Positions 46,345 to 57,859 of a stretch of 64,000 nucleotides of DNA are shown one piece after another. The number at the start of each line of letters is the position of its first letter. Positions within the stretch are counted from its first letter, which is position 1. This DNA comes from Shewanella oneidensis MR-1 (GTDB taxonomy: Bacteria > Pseudomonadota > Gammaproteobacteria > Enterobacterales > Shewanellaceae). Position numbers and translations under genes: made by a program. The notes below the pieces were generated by a model. The model had not been told where the DNA came from, searched no databases, and saw nothing but the letters and a program-made list of their open reading frames with translations. Location: the NCBI RefSeq assembly GCF_000146165.2, contig NC_004347.2, forward strand, positions 4,759,029 to 4,823,028. The letters are read 5' to 3'.

Positions 46345-46575
46345 TTAAGGTGTGGGATTGAGACCAATAAGCCCAGTCCCCAGAGCCACCAGCAATAATA
46401 GGATAACCAGTAACGAAAATATCACTCGACGACCTAAGTAACGGCTCATTGGCACTGGATTATCAGCGGTTTGATCGCCACCTTTAACCATAATAATTAA
46501 GGCTCTGCCAAGATTAAAAATGATAAACAACAATAGCAGTACTAAAACACACTTAAAAATGAGCGGGATGTTCAT
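46345..46575 (-). CDS. DUF2909 two-helix membrane protein
   Basis: 76 residues: two membrane helices (about 5-30 and 50-72) joined by a short polar loop (MVKGGDQTADNPVPMSRYLG). DUF2909 members are commonly found in cox operons and are assumed to aid oxidase assembly. It is the only minus-strand gene in this operon, and its ATG lies in a CATG that is also the ATG of the SURF1-like gene on the other strand. Confidence 0.78.
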   Translation of the reverse strand: MNIPLIFKCVLVLLLLFIIFNLGRALIIMVKGGDQTADNPVPMSRYLGRRVIFSLLVILLLLVALGTGLIGLNPTP

Positions 46576-47419
46576 GCGATATCCTTATGTTTTATTGCCC
46601 AAATTAGTTTGGTTGCCAAGGTATATTTGGTTACATCGAGGAATACTGTCACTGCTGCTATTGACTGTGGTGGTATTCGTGATTTTGGTCAAGTTAGGTT
46701 TATGGCAAATGGACAGAGCCATAGAAAAAAACCAGCAACTGGCAGATATGGAAGCAAGGCAAACCGCTCCAGCGCTTAGTATTGAAGCGCTATTAAACAA
46801 GCTAGATAACGGCAGCATGACGGGTTACCGCTTACAAGTGCAAGCGACACCTATTAATCAACAAATATGGTTACTAGACAATCAAATCTATCAAGGACAA
46901 GTGGGTTATTTGGCCTTTCAGATATTGCAAATTCGGCACAAAGAAAATAGCGCACTCACACCAGATAAGCCTTGGCTGTTACTCGAGCTTGGTTTTATCG
47001 CCGCAAAATCTCACCGTGATGAATTGCCCGAGATTGCCCCTGTTACAGGTGATTTAGCGCTAATAGGTCGACTCTATCAAAAGCAGATCAATCCCTTAAG
47101 CCATCATTTACTGGCAGAACCCTTTACCACACAACAAGGTGAGCGAATTCGTTTTCAAAATCTTAATCTGCCCGAGATGGCCAAGATGCTAGGGCATCCA
47201 ATCTTGCCTGTGGTGTTGCAGCCTGATGCTTTAGCGAATCTCTTACCAACACCAGCATTACCTCACCCTTGGCAACCCTTCCCCTTGTCGGCACAAAAGC
47301 ATTGGGGCTATGCACTGCAATGGTTTGCAATGGCGACCGTATTTGCAGGACTGATGGGCTGGCAGGGGATTAAGTACGTCAAAAAATCACGCTCACGCCA
47401 TCAACTACATAAGGACTAG
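46574..47419 (+). CDS. SURF1-like oxidase assembly protein
   Basis: 281 residues from the ATG at 46574; an in-frame ATG at 46520 would overlap the whole start of the DUF2909 gene. One helix near the N-terminus (GILSLLLLTVVVFVILVKLG), the conserved LGLWQMDRAIEK, a beta-rich middle (LLDNQIYQGQVGYLAFQIL), and a C-terminal helix (HWGYALQWFAMATVFAGLMG). SURF1 proteins help insert heme a into subunit I. The start overlaps the divergent DUF2909 start (CATG). Confidence 0.85.
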   Translation: MRYPYVLLPKLVWLPRYIWLHRGILSLLLLTVVVFVILVKLGLWQMDRAIEKNQQLADMEARQTAPALSIEALLNKLDNGSMTGYRLQVQATPINQQIWLLDNQIYQGQVGYLAFQILQIRHKENSALTPDKPWLLLELGFIAAKSHRDELPEIAPVTGDLALIGRLYQKQINPLSHHLLAEPFTTQQGERIRFQNLNLPEMAKMLGHPILPVVLQPDALANLLPTPALPHPWQPFPLSAQKHWGYALQWFAMATVFAGLMGWQGIKYVKKSRSRHQLHKD

Positions 47420-47495
47420 GCCAAAACAGAGCAATAGCAAAACACTGATTATAAAAACAAAACAATTAATTAGGGATAGTGCAAGAGGAGCAAAT

Positions 47496-48041
47496 ATGAA
47501 CTCCCAAAACAAAACCAAATACCGCGCACTGGGGTTATTACTACTGGCATTTATTGCACCTGTAGTCATAGCTAAGTTAGTACTGAGCTTGCATTGGTAT
47601 CACGGCGGCGCTACCAATCACGGTGAGCTCATCAGCCCAGAGACCAGTTATGCCAGTCTAGGCATGACTAATCCTATGCCTAAGGAATGGCAACTGCTGT
47701 ATTTACTGCCCGCCCAATGTGATGATGCTTGCCGCGAACGTCTGTATATCCTGCGCCAAAGTCATACGGCCTTAGGACCTGATCAGGCTCGGGTCGCGCC
47801 CCTCATTCTTGTGAATCCCGATAGCGACTTAACTGCATTAAGTGACTTTGACTTCAACACACAACCAGCCAGTCAAAGCCTCAAGGAGTGGCTTGATCAA
47901 CAGCAACTTATTATTGTTGACCCACTTGGTTCTCTCGTACTGCGTTACCCTCAAGTACAAGGTAAAGCAGCGCATTTATCTCAAGGTAAGGCGCTGTTCG
48001 CCGATCTTCGTAAGCTATTAAAACTCTCGAGGGTAGACTAA
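47496..48041 (+). CDS. Hypothetical cox-operon protein, degenerate Sco-like
   Basis: 181 residues: an N-terminal membrane helix (about 11-31) and a periplasmic part with WQLLYLLPAQCDDACRERLY and VDPLGSLVLRYPQ. This resembles the Sco/thioredoxin-like fold, with cysteines four apart (CDDAC) as in Sco but not CPxxC. Similar proteins sit in cox operons between SURF1 and CtaA, and probably act in oxidase assembly. Its stop overlaps the ctaA ATG by one base. Preceded by AGAGGAGC. Confidence 0.6.
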   Translation: MNSQNKTKYRALGLLLLAFIAPVVIAKLVLSLHWYHGGATNHGELISPETSYASLGMTNPMPKEWQLLYLLPAQCDDACRERLYILRQSHTALGPDQARVAPLILVNPDSDLTALSDFDFNTQPASQSLKEWLDQQQLIIVDPLGSLVLRYPQVQGKAAHLSQGKALFADLRKLLKLSRVD

Positions 48042-49033
48042 TGCAACTGACTTGGCTCCTACGCATTACCTTAGTTTTTACCCTGTTAGTGATTTTAATG
48101 GGTGCTTACACACGACTCTCGGATGCGGGTTTAGGCTGTCCAGATTGGCCAGGTTGCTACGGCCACATCAAAGTCCCCACCCAAGACCATGAGCTCTCCC
48201 ATGCGCAAAGCCTCTTTCCCGATCACGATATCGAGCCAGAGAAAGCCTGGCTTGAAATGATCCATAGATATATTGCTGGCGGACTCGGCTTGCTAGTGTT
48301 GTGCATCTGGTTTTTATGTTTAAAAACCCCAGATGCACCGAAAAAGTTACCTCTGTTCATAGTGTTGCTTATCCTGTTTCAAGGGGCGCTAGGCATGTGG
48401 ACAGTGACAATGAAACTCATGCCTATCGTGGTAATGTCGCATCTTCTTGGTGGTTTTAGCCTGATTTCACTGCTGCTACTCCTCTATCTTCGCACTCGAC
48501 CGCGGCGGATTGTGGCGAGTGACACCTCGGTTCAAAATCTCGCCCCCTTGGCATTAGTCAGTCTATTTGTCCTCATCGGTCAGATCATGCTGGGGGGCTG
48601 GACGTCGTCAAACTATGCCGCCCTAGCCTGCACGGCTTTGCCTATTTGTGAAGGTAACTGGATGGATAACCTTGCCATCGCCGATGCATTTTCTCCTTTC
48701 CAAGGCCAACACCCCAGCTTTGAATTTGGGGTGCTGGATTACCATGCGCGTATGACAATCCATATTGCCCATCGTATCGGTGCCATTATTACCGCCAGCC
48801 TGTTACTGCTGCTTGCCTATCGATTATTTGTCAGCACTCAACTTAAGGCGCTCAGTCTGTTGCTGGTTGGCTTATTGATACTGCAAGTCAGTTTAGGGAT
48901 TTCAAATGTGGTGATGCATTTACCACTGGGAATTGCCGTATCCCACAACGGCGGCGCGGCATTATTGCTACTTACCCTGGTCACCATTAACTATTTTCTT
49001 TGGCATAAGTCATCTTCAACTTCGAGGGTTTAA
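48041..49033 (+). CDS. ctaA: CtaA, heme A synthase
   Basis: 330 residues, eight helices in two similar halves (COX15/CtaA). [18 protein letters not shown] near the start holds the paired cysteines; histidines follow in [13 protein letters not shown] and in the second half AHRIGAIIT and [11 protein letters not shown]. It oxidises the C8 methyl of heme O to make heme A for the oxidase. Followed by ctaB 2 nt later. Confidence 0.93.
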   Translation: MQLTWLLRITLVFTLLVILMGAYTRLSDAGLGCPDWPGCYGHIKVPTQDHELSHAQSLFPDHDIEPEKAWLEMIHRYIAGGLGLLVLCIWFLCLKTPDAPKKLPLFIVLLILFQGALGMWTVTMKLMPIVVMSHLLGGFSLISLLLLLYLRTRPRRIVASDTSVQNLAPLALVSLFVLIGQIMLGGWTSSNYAALACTALPICEGNWMDNLAIADAFSPFQGQHPSFEFGVLDYHARMTIHIAHRIGAIITASLLLLLAYRLFVSTQLKALSLLLVGLLILQVSLGISNVVMHLPLGIAVSHNGGAALLLLTLVTINYFLWHKSSSTSRV

Positions 49034-49035
49034 CC

Positions 49036-49938
49036 ATGGCAAAACCACTCTCAATCAGCAGTCAGCCTAGTGTTAATGTGGCATGGCGCGACTATTTCGA
49101 AATGACTAAGCCCAAGGTGGTAGCCTTAATGCTACTCACGGTCTTAGTTGGCATGTGCTTGGCGATGCCAACGATATTACCCGTACAACCTTTGATCGCA
49201 GGACTTTTAGGCATCGCGATGATGGCGGGCTCGGCTGCGGCATTAAATCATCTGATTGATCGACGCATCGATGGCTTAATGGCGCGCACTTACAATCGCC
49301 CTCTCCCAAAAGGGCGAATCTCGGCAACGCGGGCGCTAATATTTGCCGCAGCCTTAGGCAGCCTTGGTTTTGTCATTCTGTATGTTTTCACTAACCCGCT
49401 CACCGCTTGGCTCACCTTTGCCAGCCTAATAGGTTATGCCTTGATTTATACCGCCTATTTAAAACGAGCCACACCCCAAAACATCGTGATTGGCGGCTTA
49501 GCGGGTGCTATGCCGCCGCTGCTTGGTTGGACTGCCGTCACTAATCAATTCCATGGTCATGCGCTATTGCTGGTGATCATCATCTTCCTGTGGACGCCAC
49601 CGCATTTTTGGGCACTGGCGATTCATAGACGCGCTGAATATGCCAAAGTGGATATTCCCATGCTGCCCGTCACCCATGGGGTAGAGTTTACTAAAACCTG
49701 TATTTTGCTCTATACGATTTTGCTGGCGATTGCTTGCCTATTACCCGTCTTGGTGGGGATGAGTGGCCCACTGTATTTCGTCTGCTCTAGTGCGCTCAGT
49801 TGTGGCTTTATCTATAAGGCGTGGCAATTAAAGTATCAGGATCACGAAGGACTGGCGATGCAGGTGTTTCGCTTCTCGATTTATCATTTAATGTTGTTAT
49901 TTATGGCATTACTGCTCGACCACTATCTGTGGGCCTAA
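49036..49938 (+). CDS. ctaB: CtaB/CyoE, protoheme IX farnesyltransferase
   Basis: 300 residues, nine helices, UbiA-type prenyltransferase. The prenyl-diphosphate motif [20 protein letters not shown] is at about 70-90, and a second acidic motif, [14 protein letters not shown], follows. It adds a farnesyl chain to protoheme to make heme O. Together with ctaA it supplies heme for this oxidase. Confidence 0.95.
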   Translation: MAKPLSISSQPSVNVAWRDYFEMTKPKVVALMLLTVLVGMCLAMPTILPVQPLIAGLLGIAMMAGSAAALNHLIDRRIDGLMARTYNRPLPKGRISATRALIFAAALGSLGFVILYVFTNPLTAWLTFASLIGYALIYTAYLKRATPQNIVIGGLAGAMPPLLGWTAVTNQFHGHALLLVIIIFLWTPPHFWALAIHRRAEYAKVDIPMLPVTHGVEFTKTCILLYTILLAIACLLPVLVGMSGPLYFVCSSALSCGFIYKAWQLKYQDHEGLAMQVFRFSIYHLMLLFMALLLDHYLWA

Positions 49939-49988
49939 GTTGCAGCACAAGATTGCAATCGCAATCGAGAATGTAGAAAGGACAAGGT

Positions 49989-50630
49989 ATGCAAAAAAGA
50001 ATCCCCAACACGCTGTTAGTGATCGCCATACTCTTGATAGGGCTCGGAGGGCTATTTTCGGTGAAGTTCACCCCGCCTAAACCCGTCGAATTACAAAGTG
50101 GTTTTATGTTTCCTGAAGCGTTTGCTCTCGCGCCATTTGAGCTTGTTGATCAACATAAACAGGCTTTTACCAATGCTAATTTAACAGACCAGTGGAGCTT
50201 ATTTTTTATCGGTTTTACCTACTGCCCCGATATATGCCCAACAACCTTAAACAAGCTTGCCGCCGCTTACCATGAGCTAAAAAAAATTGCGCCAATTCAG
50301 GTGGTATTTTTATCTGTCGATCCTAAACGGGACACGCCAGATAAGCTGCTTAGCTATGTGAATTTCTTTAATCCTGAGTTTAAGGCTATCACGGGTAAGC
50401 AAACCCAAATCTTCCCACTCACCCGCAGTTTAGGATTCACCTATGCAATGGTCGGTGAAGGTGAAAATTATCAAGTCGACCATAGTGCTGGCTATGTGCT
50501 GGTGTCTCCCCAAGGCACGCGGGTGGCGGTTTTTAAACCCACAGCGGCGTTAGGTCAAGCCCCTCAAGTTCTCAACGAAGCCTTGATCAGTGACTTCGCT
50601 AAAATCGTTAACAGCTATAAACCGCAGTGA
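49989..50630 (+). CDS. SCO1/SenC copper chaperone
   Basis: 213 residues: a membrane anchor (about 8-26) and a thioredoxin-like periplasmic domain with the copper-binding CPDIC (Cys79, Cys83) and the distal His in YQVDHSAGYVLV. Sco delivers copper to CuA of CoxB. It is the last gene of the cox operon; the preceding gap is 50 nt. Confidence 0.93.
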   Translation: MQKRIPNTLLVIAILLIGLGGLFSVKFTPPKPVELQSGFMFPEAFALAPFELVDQHKQAFTNANLTDQWSLFFIGFTYCPDICPTTLNKLAAAYHELKKIAPIQVVFLSVDPKRDTPDKLLSYVNFFNPEFKAITGKQTQIFPLTRSLGFTYAMVGEGENYQVDHSAGYVLVSPQGTRVAVFKPTAALGQAPQVLNEALISDFAKIVNSYKPQ

Positions 50631-50674
50631 CTATACCAACCAAAGTGACTGTCGTTATTAAATTAAACGGCGCA

Positions 50675-51721
50675 CTATTCCTTTATCCAAGTACCATCGT
50701 CTTTGGGTCTCACCCAAGGCTGCGAAAACCAGTAAAAACCATTGTGAGTCTTGCTCGGCGCCGTACAGTTGTAACGGGAACGACCCGCGGGCAAAGCTAA
50801 GTCAGCTTGAATGCTAAACTCGTTTTCACTTAACCAAGTGGGTGCTTTAGCGCCTTGTCCTTGGATATAACACATTAATTGTTTGGCGGAAATATCGCTC
50901 ATATCGAGCTTGATCTTAAGTTCTGGACGCCATTGCCCGCCCTTAAGCTCAGGATCACTTGGCGTTTGTGCCAGCACAGGCATGTTTAAACTGTATAACT
51001 TGGCCTTAAGGCTTTTTAAATCCGCATATTGTCCGGCAACGGGGAAACGCGGTAGCGCCGTGAGTGGCGAGTATGGGCCCGCTGCACCCGACTGCTGGCC
51101 AAAGGCAACAAAGCCGTTTTCGGTCAGCATGTCTTGAACCGCTTGATTGTATTCGCCATAGGGATAGGCCAGCATGTTAAAATTCTGCCCAGTCGCCTCA
51201 CGAATCGCGTTTTCGGTTGCCAGAATATTGGCCTTAATTCGCGGTAACCATTGTATTTGGGATTCGTTGTCTAAACGGCGGATCAGATGTTCATGGGCCC
51301 AACTGTGGTTAGCAATATCGGCCCCTTCCTTGGAGAGCTGAATTAATTCTTCCCAAGTCATCATCTCGGTAAACTTTTGTTTAATCGGCTCAATTGCCAC
51401 AAATAAGGTGTAGGGAAAACCAAATTCCTTTAGGATAGGATGCGCTGTGGTCGCAATACTGCGATAACCATCGTCGAAGGTAATCGCGACCGTTTTTGCG
51501 GGCAAATCTTGTTTGTTTTTGATCGCCTCAACTACCTGCGATAACGACACCACCTTAAAGCCATCGTCCGCCAGAAACTGCATTTGCTCACGAAATTGCG
51601 CTGGCGTTACGCTCGTTGCCGCCGGAGTGGTTTGTGACACATGGTGGTACTGTAAAATGACCACGGCATTGGCCGAAAAAGTCATCAGCCCGATGAGTGC
51701 CAATAACGCACGTTTAACCAT
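50675..51721 (-). CDS. Exported polysaccharide deacetylase (NodB domain)
   Basis: 348 residues from the ATG at 51721 (AGAGGTG upstream); longer frames read through the divergent promoter. After a signal peptide (about 1-18, ending FSANA) comes a NodB domain: YHHVS, ITFDDGYRS (catalytic base and metal Asp) and IANHSWAHEHL (metal His pair), then YPYGEYN. The C-terminal ~110 residues are beta-rich and may bind sugar. The substrate (chitin or poly-N-acetylglucosamine type) is not evident. Confidence 0.85.
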   Translation of the reverse strand: MVKRALLALIGLMTFSANAVVILQYHHVSQTTPAATSVTPAQFREQMQFLADDGFKVVSLSQVVEAIKNKQDLPAKTVAITFDDGYRSIATTAHPILKEFGFPYTLFVAIEPIKQKFTEMMTWEELIQLSKEGADIANHSWAHEHLIRRLDNESQIQWLPRIKANILATENAIREATGQNFNMLAYPYGEYNQAVQDMLTENGFVAFGQQSGAAGPYSPLTALPRFPVAGQYADLKSLKAKLYSLNMPVLAQTPSDPELKGGQWRPELKIKLDMSDISAKQLMCYIQGQGAKAPTWLSENEFSIQADLALPAGRSRYNCTAPSKTHNGFYWFSQPWVRPKDDGTWIKE

Positions 51722-51743
51722 AATGTGAACACCTCTAATATCA

Positions 51744-53111
51744 ATGACTACTGCAAAATCCACTGCACTCGCGCTGCTATTTAATGGCACCAAGAATCGC
51801 CAACTGTTCGCGCTTGCCCTGCCGATGATCCTCTCCAATATCACGGTTCCGCTATTGGGATTGGTAGATACGGCTGTCATCGGCCATTTGAGTGACGCCT
51901 ATTATTTAGGGGGCGTCGCACTCGGGTCAACGATTATCACATTAATCATTTGGTTATTAGGCTTTTTACGTATGGCGACCACCGGCTTAGTCGCACAGGC
52001 CTATGGTGCAAATGATATTAACGCCCAATTAAAACTGTTGGTTCAAGGCGCCATGCTGGCGACAGGACTTGGCATCGCGATGATCCTGCTACAAGTCCCG
52101 CTTCTCAGTTTAGCGCTCAGCTTCTCCGAGGCGAGTGTAGAAGTTGAGCGTTATTGCCGAGAATATTTTCAAATTCGGATCTGGTCTACACCCTTCGCCC
52201 TGCTCAATTTAGTCATGCTGGGCTGGCTCCTTGGCCGGCAACAACCCAAGGCGGCGATGTGGCAGTTGATCTTCGCCAATGTGGCTAACATTATCCTCGA
52301 TGTGCTGTTTGTATTAGGATTCGGCTGGGGTGTAAAAGGCGCAGCACTCGCCTCAGTATTTGCCGATATCACCGCCTTTAGCGTTGCGCTCTACATGGTA
52401 TTACAGCAAGTTAAGTTAATACCAAACTACCCATTTGCCGAAATCCGCGCCCATATCCGCTTTACTGGTTTTGGCCAGTTGCTTCGGCTCAATAGTGATA
52501 TTTTTATCCGCAGCCTATGCCTGCAAACTGCCTTCGCCTTTATGACCTTTCACGGCGCAGGCCTTGGTGACAATACCGTCGCAGCCAATGCGGTGTTATT
52601 GAATTTACTGCTATTAATCTCCTATGCCCTCGACGGCATCGCCTATTATGCCGAGGCAGAAGTGGGCAAAGCCTATGGTCAAAAGCGCGCGCAGCAATTG
52701 CATGAAGCCGTGGTGCTGGCCTGGTGTTGGTCTGCCATCACGGCTCTTGGGTTTACCCTGATATTTAGCCTTTGGGGAAGCCATATTATCGAACTGTTGA
52801 CCAGTATTGATGAGGTCAGAACCACAGCACAGATTTATCTAATTTGGTTGGTATTGCTACCGCTTTGGTCTTTTAGCTCTTACCTATTCGATGGCGTTTA
52901 TATCGGTGCGGCGCAGGGCAAAGTGATGCGTAACAGCATGATAATTGCAACATTTGGCGCCTTCTTTCCGACATGGTATTTACTACAATCGCTATTGCCT
53001 TCTGAGCAGGCTAACCATGCCCTCTGGGCGGCCATGACGGCCTTTATGTTAATGCGTAGCCTGACCCTTGCTGCACATTATCGCTTTAGTAAGACATTTA
53101 TTGTTAGTTAA
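51744..53111 (+). CDS. dinF: MATE-family exporter, DinF-like
   Basis: 455 residues, 12 helices. RQLFALALPMILSNITVPLL and GLVDTAVIGHL match E. coli DinF nearly residue for residue, as does YLGGVALGSTI and the later RNSMIIATFGAF. DinF is an Na+/H+-driven exporter linked to oxidative and bile stress. In E. coli dinF follows lexA and is SOS induced; here it stands 10 kb from lexA, and no CTGT-N8-ACAG box is visible in its upstream region, so SOS control may be lost. Divergent from the deacetylase gene with 22 nt between. Confidence 0.88.
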   Translation: MTTAKSTALALLFNGTKNRQLFALALPMILSNITVPLLGLVDTAVIGHLSDAYYLGGVALGSTIITLIIWLLGFLRMATTGLVAQAYGANDINAQLKLLVQGAMLATGLGIAMILLQVPLLSLALSFSEASVEVERYCREYFQIRIWSTPFALLNLVMLGWLLGRQQPKAAMWQLIFANVANIILDVLFVLGFGWGVKGAALASVFADITAFSVALYMVLQQVKLIPNYPFAEIRAHIRFTGFGQLLRLNSDIFIRSLCLQTAFAFMTFHGAGLGDNTVAANAVLLNLLLLISYALDGIAYYAEAEVGKAYGQKRAQQLHEAVVLAWCWSAITALGFTLIFSLWGSHIIELLTSIDEVRTTAQIYLIWLVLLPLWSFSSYLFDGVYIGAAQGKVMRNSMIIATFGAFFPTWYLLQSLLPSEQANHALWAAMTAFMLMRSLTLAAHYRFSKTFIVS

Positions 53112-53188
53112 CTCAGTAAAGACAGTAGCTTACTGAGGTTTGACCGATTAATATATGCACAACTTTTGTAATATAAATGTGATATAAA

Positions 53189-55126
53189 ATGAAAAGGATT
53201 TTACCTCTACTGCTCCTGTGGCTGAGCCAGCCACTGTTTGCCGAACCAGTCCCCCAACTCCCTGTGGAAGCTTTTGCCAGCATTCCCGATGTGAGCTCAG
53301 TGCAATTATCACCCGATGGTAAAAAAATTGCCTCAATTGTTCGTGTCGAACAACCCAAACTCAAGGGAACCGTTGTCAGCATTCTCGACTTAGAAACGGG
53401 AACAAAAGACGTAGCAATTCATACCGATAACCAAAAATTTGTAATGCTGTCGCTCACGTGGGCAAATGACACGACATTGCTCATAAAAGCTGAGTTTCCA
53501 GCAAATCGTGATGGAACACCAACAACCGAAACTCGTCTAGTTAAGTACGATTTAACCACTAGAAAAACCTCGAGTGTACTCGCTCCTAGTGTTATCGAGC
53601 GACTTAGTTGGATCCCTCAACATCAGGGGCAAATTATCGATTTGATGCCTGATGACTCGGAACATATTCTGCTATCCCTTGATGGTATGGGCCAAAAAGC
53701 GGGGGAAGACAGCGTACTCAAAATCAATCTGTCACAGGGAAAGTCCTCCTATATTCAAAATGCTAAGCGTAATATCATCGGCTGGATTACCGACAGACAA
53801 CATAAAGTCCGTATTTCCATCTATAACGATGATACTGAATACCGCATCTACGAACAGCCCGAGCAAAAATCCGAGTCTCGCTTGCTTTGGAGCTTTAAAG
53901 CCTTCTCCGAAGACAGCATCTGGCCACTGGGGTTTGATGCCGACCCCAATATTTTGTACGTACGCGCCTATCACAAGGGCTATGAAGCTATCTTTAAGGT
54001 GAACTTAACCGACCCAAAACTCACCAAGGAGCTGGTTTACGCCAACGAAGATACCGATGTTGAAGGCGATCTGATCTATTCACAACTCAAGAAAAAAGTC
54101 ATTGGGATCAGTGAGGGCGATGGCGAGGAGTACACCTTCTGGGATCCTGAATATGCGGGTCTACAAAATGGGCTTAAAGCGGTATTACCCAATGCCCACA
54201 ACTACATCACCCAATTTAGCGCCAATGAACGCCGCTATATCGTCTACTCCACCAGCTCGACTCAGCCAGGCACCTATTACTTTGGCGATAGGGATGAAAA
54301 GGTGCTATTTCCGATAGCCGAGAGATATAGCCAGCTCAGCACTGAACAACTCGCAGACACGCAATACTTAAGCTACGAAGCGCGGGATAAACTCAAAATT
54401 GATGCTTACCTTACTGTGCCTAAGGGCTTTAAGGCGAAACACCTACCGACCATTATCTTCCCGCACGGCGGCCCCATTAGTTACGACAGTAATGACTTCG
54501 ATTACTGGGCACAGTTTTTTGCCAACCGCGGCTACGCAGTATTCCGGATGAACTTTAGGGGCTCTGCCGGCTACGGCTATGAGTTTATGAAAGCGGGACT
54601 CAAAAGCTGGGGACTCGAAATGCAAAACGATGTGGAAGACGGTACTCGCTATCTAATTAATCAAGGAATTAGCGATCCACAGCGTATCTGTATTGTTGGT
54701 GCGAGTTATGGTGGTTATGCCGCTCTAATGGGCGCTGCCATGACACCCGATCTGTATCGCTGCGCAGTGAGTGTCGCAGGGGTGACGGACGTAGCTAACT
54801 TGGTTAGATCCAGTCGCCGTTTTACCAATTATGAAGTCGTCAAAGAACAAATTGGCGATGACTTTAACGTCCTCTATGAACGTTCGCCCATCAGCAAAGC
54901 CGATAAAATCACTATCCCAGTATTACTACTGCATGGTGACAAGGACAGAGTGGTCAAGGTACAACACAGCCGCGAAATGTTTGACGAGCTAAAATCACGT
55001 AAGAAAAACGTCGAATATATTGAGCTTGAAAATGGTGGCCATTATTTGAGTAACAATGACCACAGGTTAACGACTTTCAAGGCGCTGGATAAGTTTTTAG
55101 CAGATAACCTAAAAACTCAGTTGTAG
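53189..55126 (+). CDS. S9-family exported prolyl oligopeptidase-type peptidase
   Basis: 645 residues. Signal peptide (about 1-18, ending LFAEP), a seven-bladed propeller region (about 30-390, with SPDGKKIASIV repeats) and an alpha/beta-hydrolase domain. The catalytic triad is Ser in IVGASYGGYAALMG, Asp in LLHGDKDRVVKV and His in ENGGHYLSNN. This is the acylaminoacyl/dipeptidyl peptidase branch. Substrates are short peptides in the periplasm. Strong terminator at 55140. Confidence 0.93.
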   Translation: MKRILPLLLLWLSQPLFAEPVPQLPVEAFASIPDVSSVQLSPDGKKIASIVRVEQPKLKGTVVSILDLETGTKDVAIHTDNQKFVMLSLTWANDTTLLIKAEFPANRDGTPTTETRLVKYDLTTRKTSSVLAPSVIERLSWIPQHQGQIIDLMPDDSEHILLSLDGMGQKAGEDSVLKINLSQGKSSYIQNAKRNIIGWITDRQHKVRISIYNDDTEYRIYEQPEQKSESRLLWSFKAFSEDSIWPLGFDADPNILYVRAYHKGYEAIFKVNLTDPKLTKELVYANEDTDVEGDLIYSQLKKKVIGISEGDGEEYTFWDPEYAGLQNGLKAVLPNAHNYITQFSANERRYIVYSTSSTQPGTYYFGDRDEKVLFPIAERYSQLSTEQLADTQYLSYEARDKLKIDAYLTVPKGFKAKHLPTIIFPHGGPISYDSNDFDYWAQFFANRGYAVFRMNFRGSAGYGYEFMKAGLKSWGLEMQNDVEDGTRYLINQGISDPQRICIVGASYGGYAALMGAAMTPDLYRCAVSVAGVTDVANLVRSSRRFTNYEVVKEQIGDDFNVLYERSPISKADKITIPVLLLHGDKDRVVKVQHSREMFDELKSRKKNVEYIELENGGHYLSNNDHRLTTFKALDKFLADNLKTQL

Positions 55127-55139
55127 CATTAAAACCCAT

Positions 55140-55168
55140 AAAAAACGCGACTCAAGGTCGCGTTTTTT
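55140..55168. terminator. Terminator between S9 peptidase and nfuA
   Basis: AAAAAACGCGAC (55140-55151), loop TCAAG, GTCGCGTTTTTT (55157-55168): strong and bidirectional. Confidence 0.9.
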
Positions 55169-55188
55169 ATTTAGCTCAACTCAAAAGA

Positions 55189-55767
55189 TTAAGCGTAAGA
55201 GTGCTCACCGTGTTGGTGATCGGTTACGTCACGCACACCGGTTAATTCACCAGGGAACATATCTAACAATTGTTTTTCGATACCATCCTTTAAGGTGATA
55301 TCCACTTGTGAACAACCGTTACAACCACCGCCAAACTGCAATACCGCAACGCCTTCGCCGGTGATTTCGACCAACATAATGTTGCCGCCATGGCTTGCTA
55401 GTTGTGGGTTGATTTCAGATTGAATCACGTATTCGATACGCTCCACTAACGGCGCATCACCCGCAACTTTACGCATTTTCGCGTTAGGCGCTTTAAGGGT
55501 TAATTGCGAACCTAATTGATCGGTAACAAAGTCGATTGAAGCTTCTTCTAAGAAAGGCGCACTCTTCTCGTCGACCATGGCACTAAAGCCATTAAATGCT
55601 AATTCAATATCATCACTTTCAACGGCATCTGGTGGGCAGTAAGACACGCCACACTCAGCTTGTGCGGTACCTGGGCTTATCACAAATACACGAATATGAG
55701 TGCCTTCAGGTTGATCTGCTAACAACTTTACAAAATGGGCTTGAGCCGCATCGGAAATCGTAATCAT
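55189..55767 (-). CDS. nfuA: NfuA, Fe-S cluster carrier
   Basis: 192 residues from the ATG at 55767 (GGAG 9 nt upstream); E. coli NfuA has 191. The N-terminal half is a degenerate A-type domain ([19 protein letters not shown]), and the C-terminal Nfu domain has the cluster-binding CxxC in [15 protein letters not shown]. It holds a [4Fe-4S] cluster at a dimer interface and repairs or matures target proteins under iron or oxidative stress. Confidence 0.96.
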   Translation of the reverse strand: MITISDAAQAHFVKLLADQPEGTHIRVFVISPGTAQAECGVSYCPPDAVESDDIELAFNGFSAMVDEKSAPFLEEASIDFVTDQLGSQLTLKAPNAKMRKVAGDAPLVERIEYVIQSEINPQLASHGGNIMLVEITGEGVAVLQFGGGCNGCSQVDITLKDGIEKQLLDMFPGELTGVRDVTDHQHGEHSYA

Positions 55768-55965
55768 GGAAACCAGCTCCGTCAGGGGATACCTGAGTGT
55801 TTTAGTAAGAATTAGCCGTATGATACTCCTAGTCACTCGCGCTTTGTAGTCCCCTTGGGCGCAAGTTTATGGATTTTTGCCATAGTGATCACGATTCAAG
55901 CCTTATTAAGCAATTTATAAATAACACTTAAACATCAGCATTATGCATGAGTAAACAAGCATTAA

Positions 55966-55995
55966 TAAAAAGAAAAGCGACTCAATTGAGTCGCT
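55966..55995 (-). terminator. urdA terminator
   Basis: AGCGACTCAATTGAGTCGCT (55976-55995) is a perfect dyad; on the minus strand it is followed by TTTTCTTTTTATT. Confidence 0.85.
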
Positions 55996-56018
55996 AAAAA
56001 GATCCTATAAAAGACAAA

Positions 56019-57812
<1,794 letters not shown>

Positions 57813-57859
57813 TTAAATGAGGTTCTACTTATTCAAAATTCAACCTATTTGATAAAACG

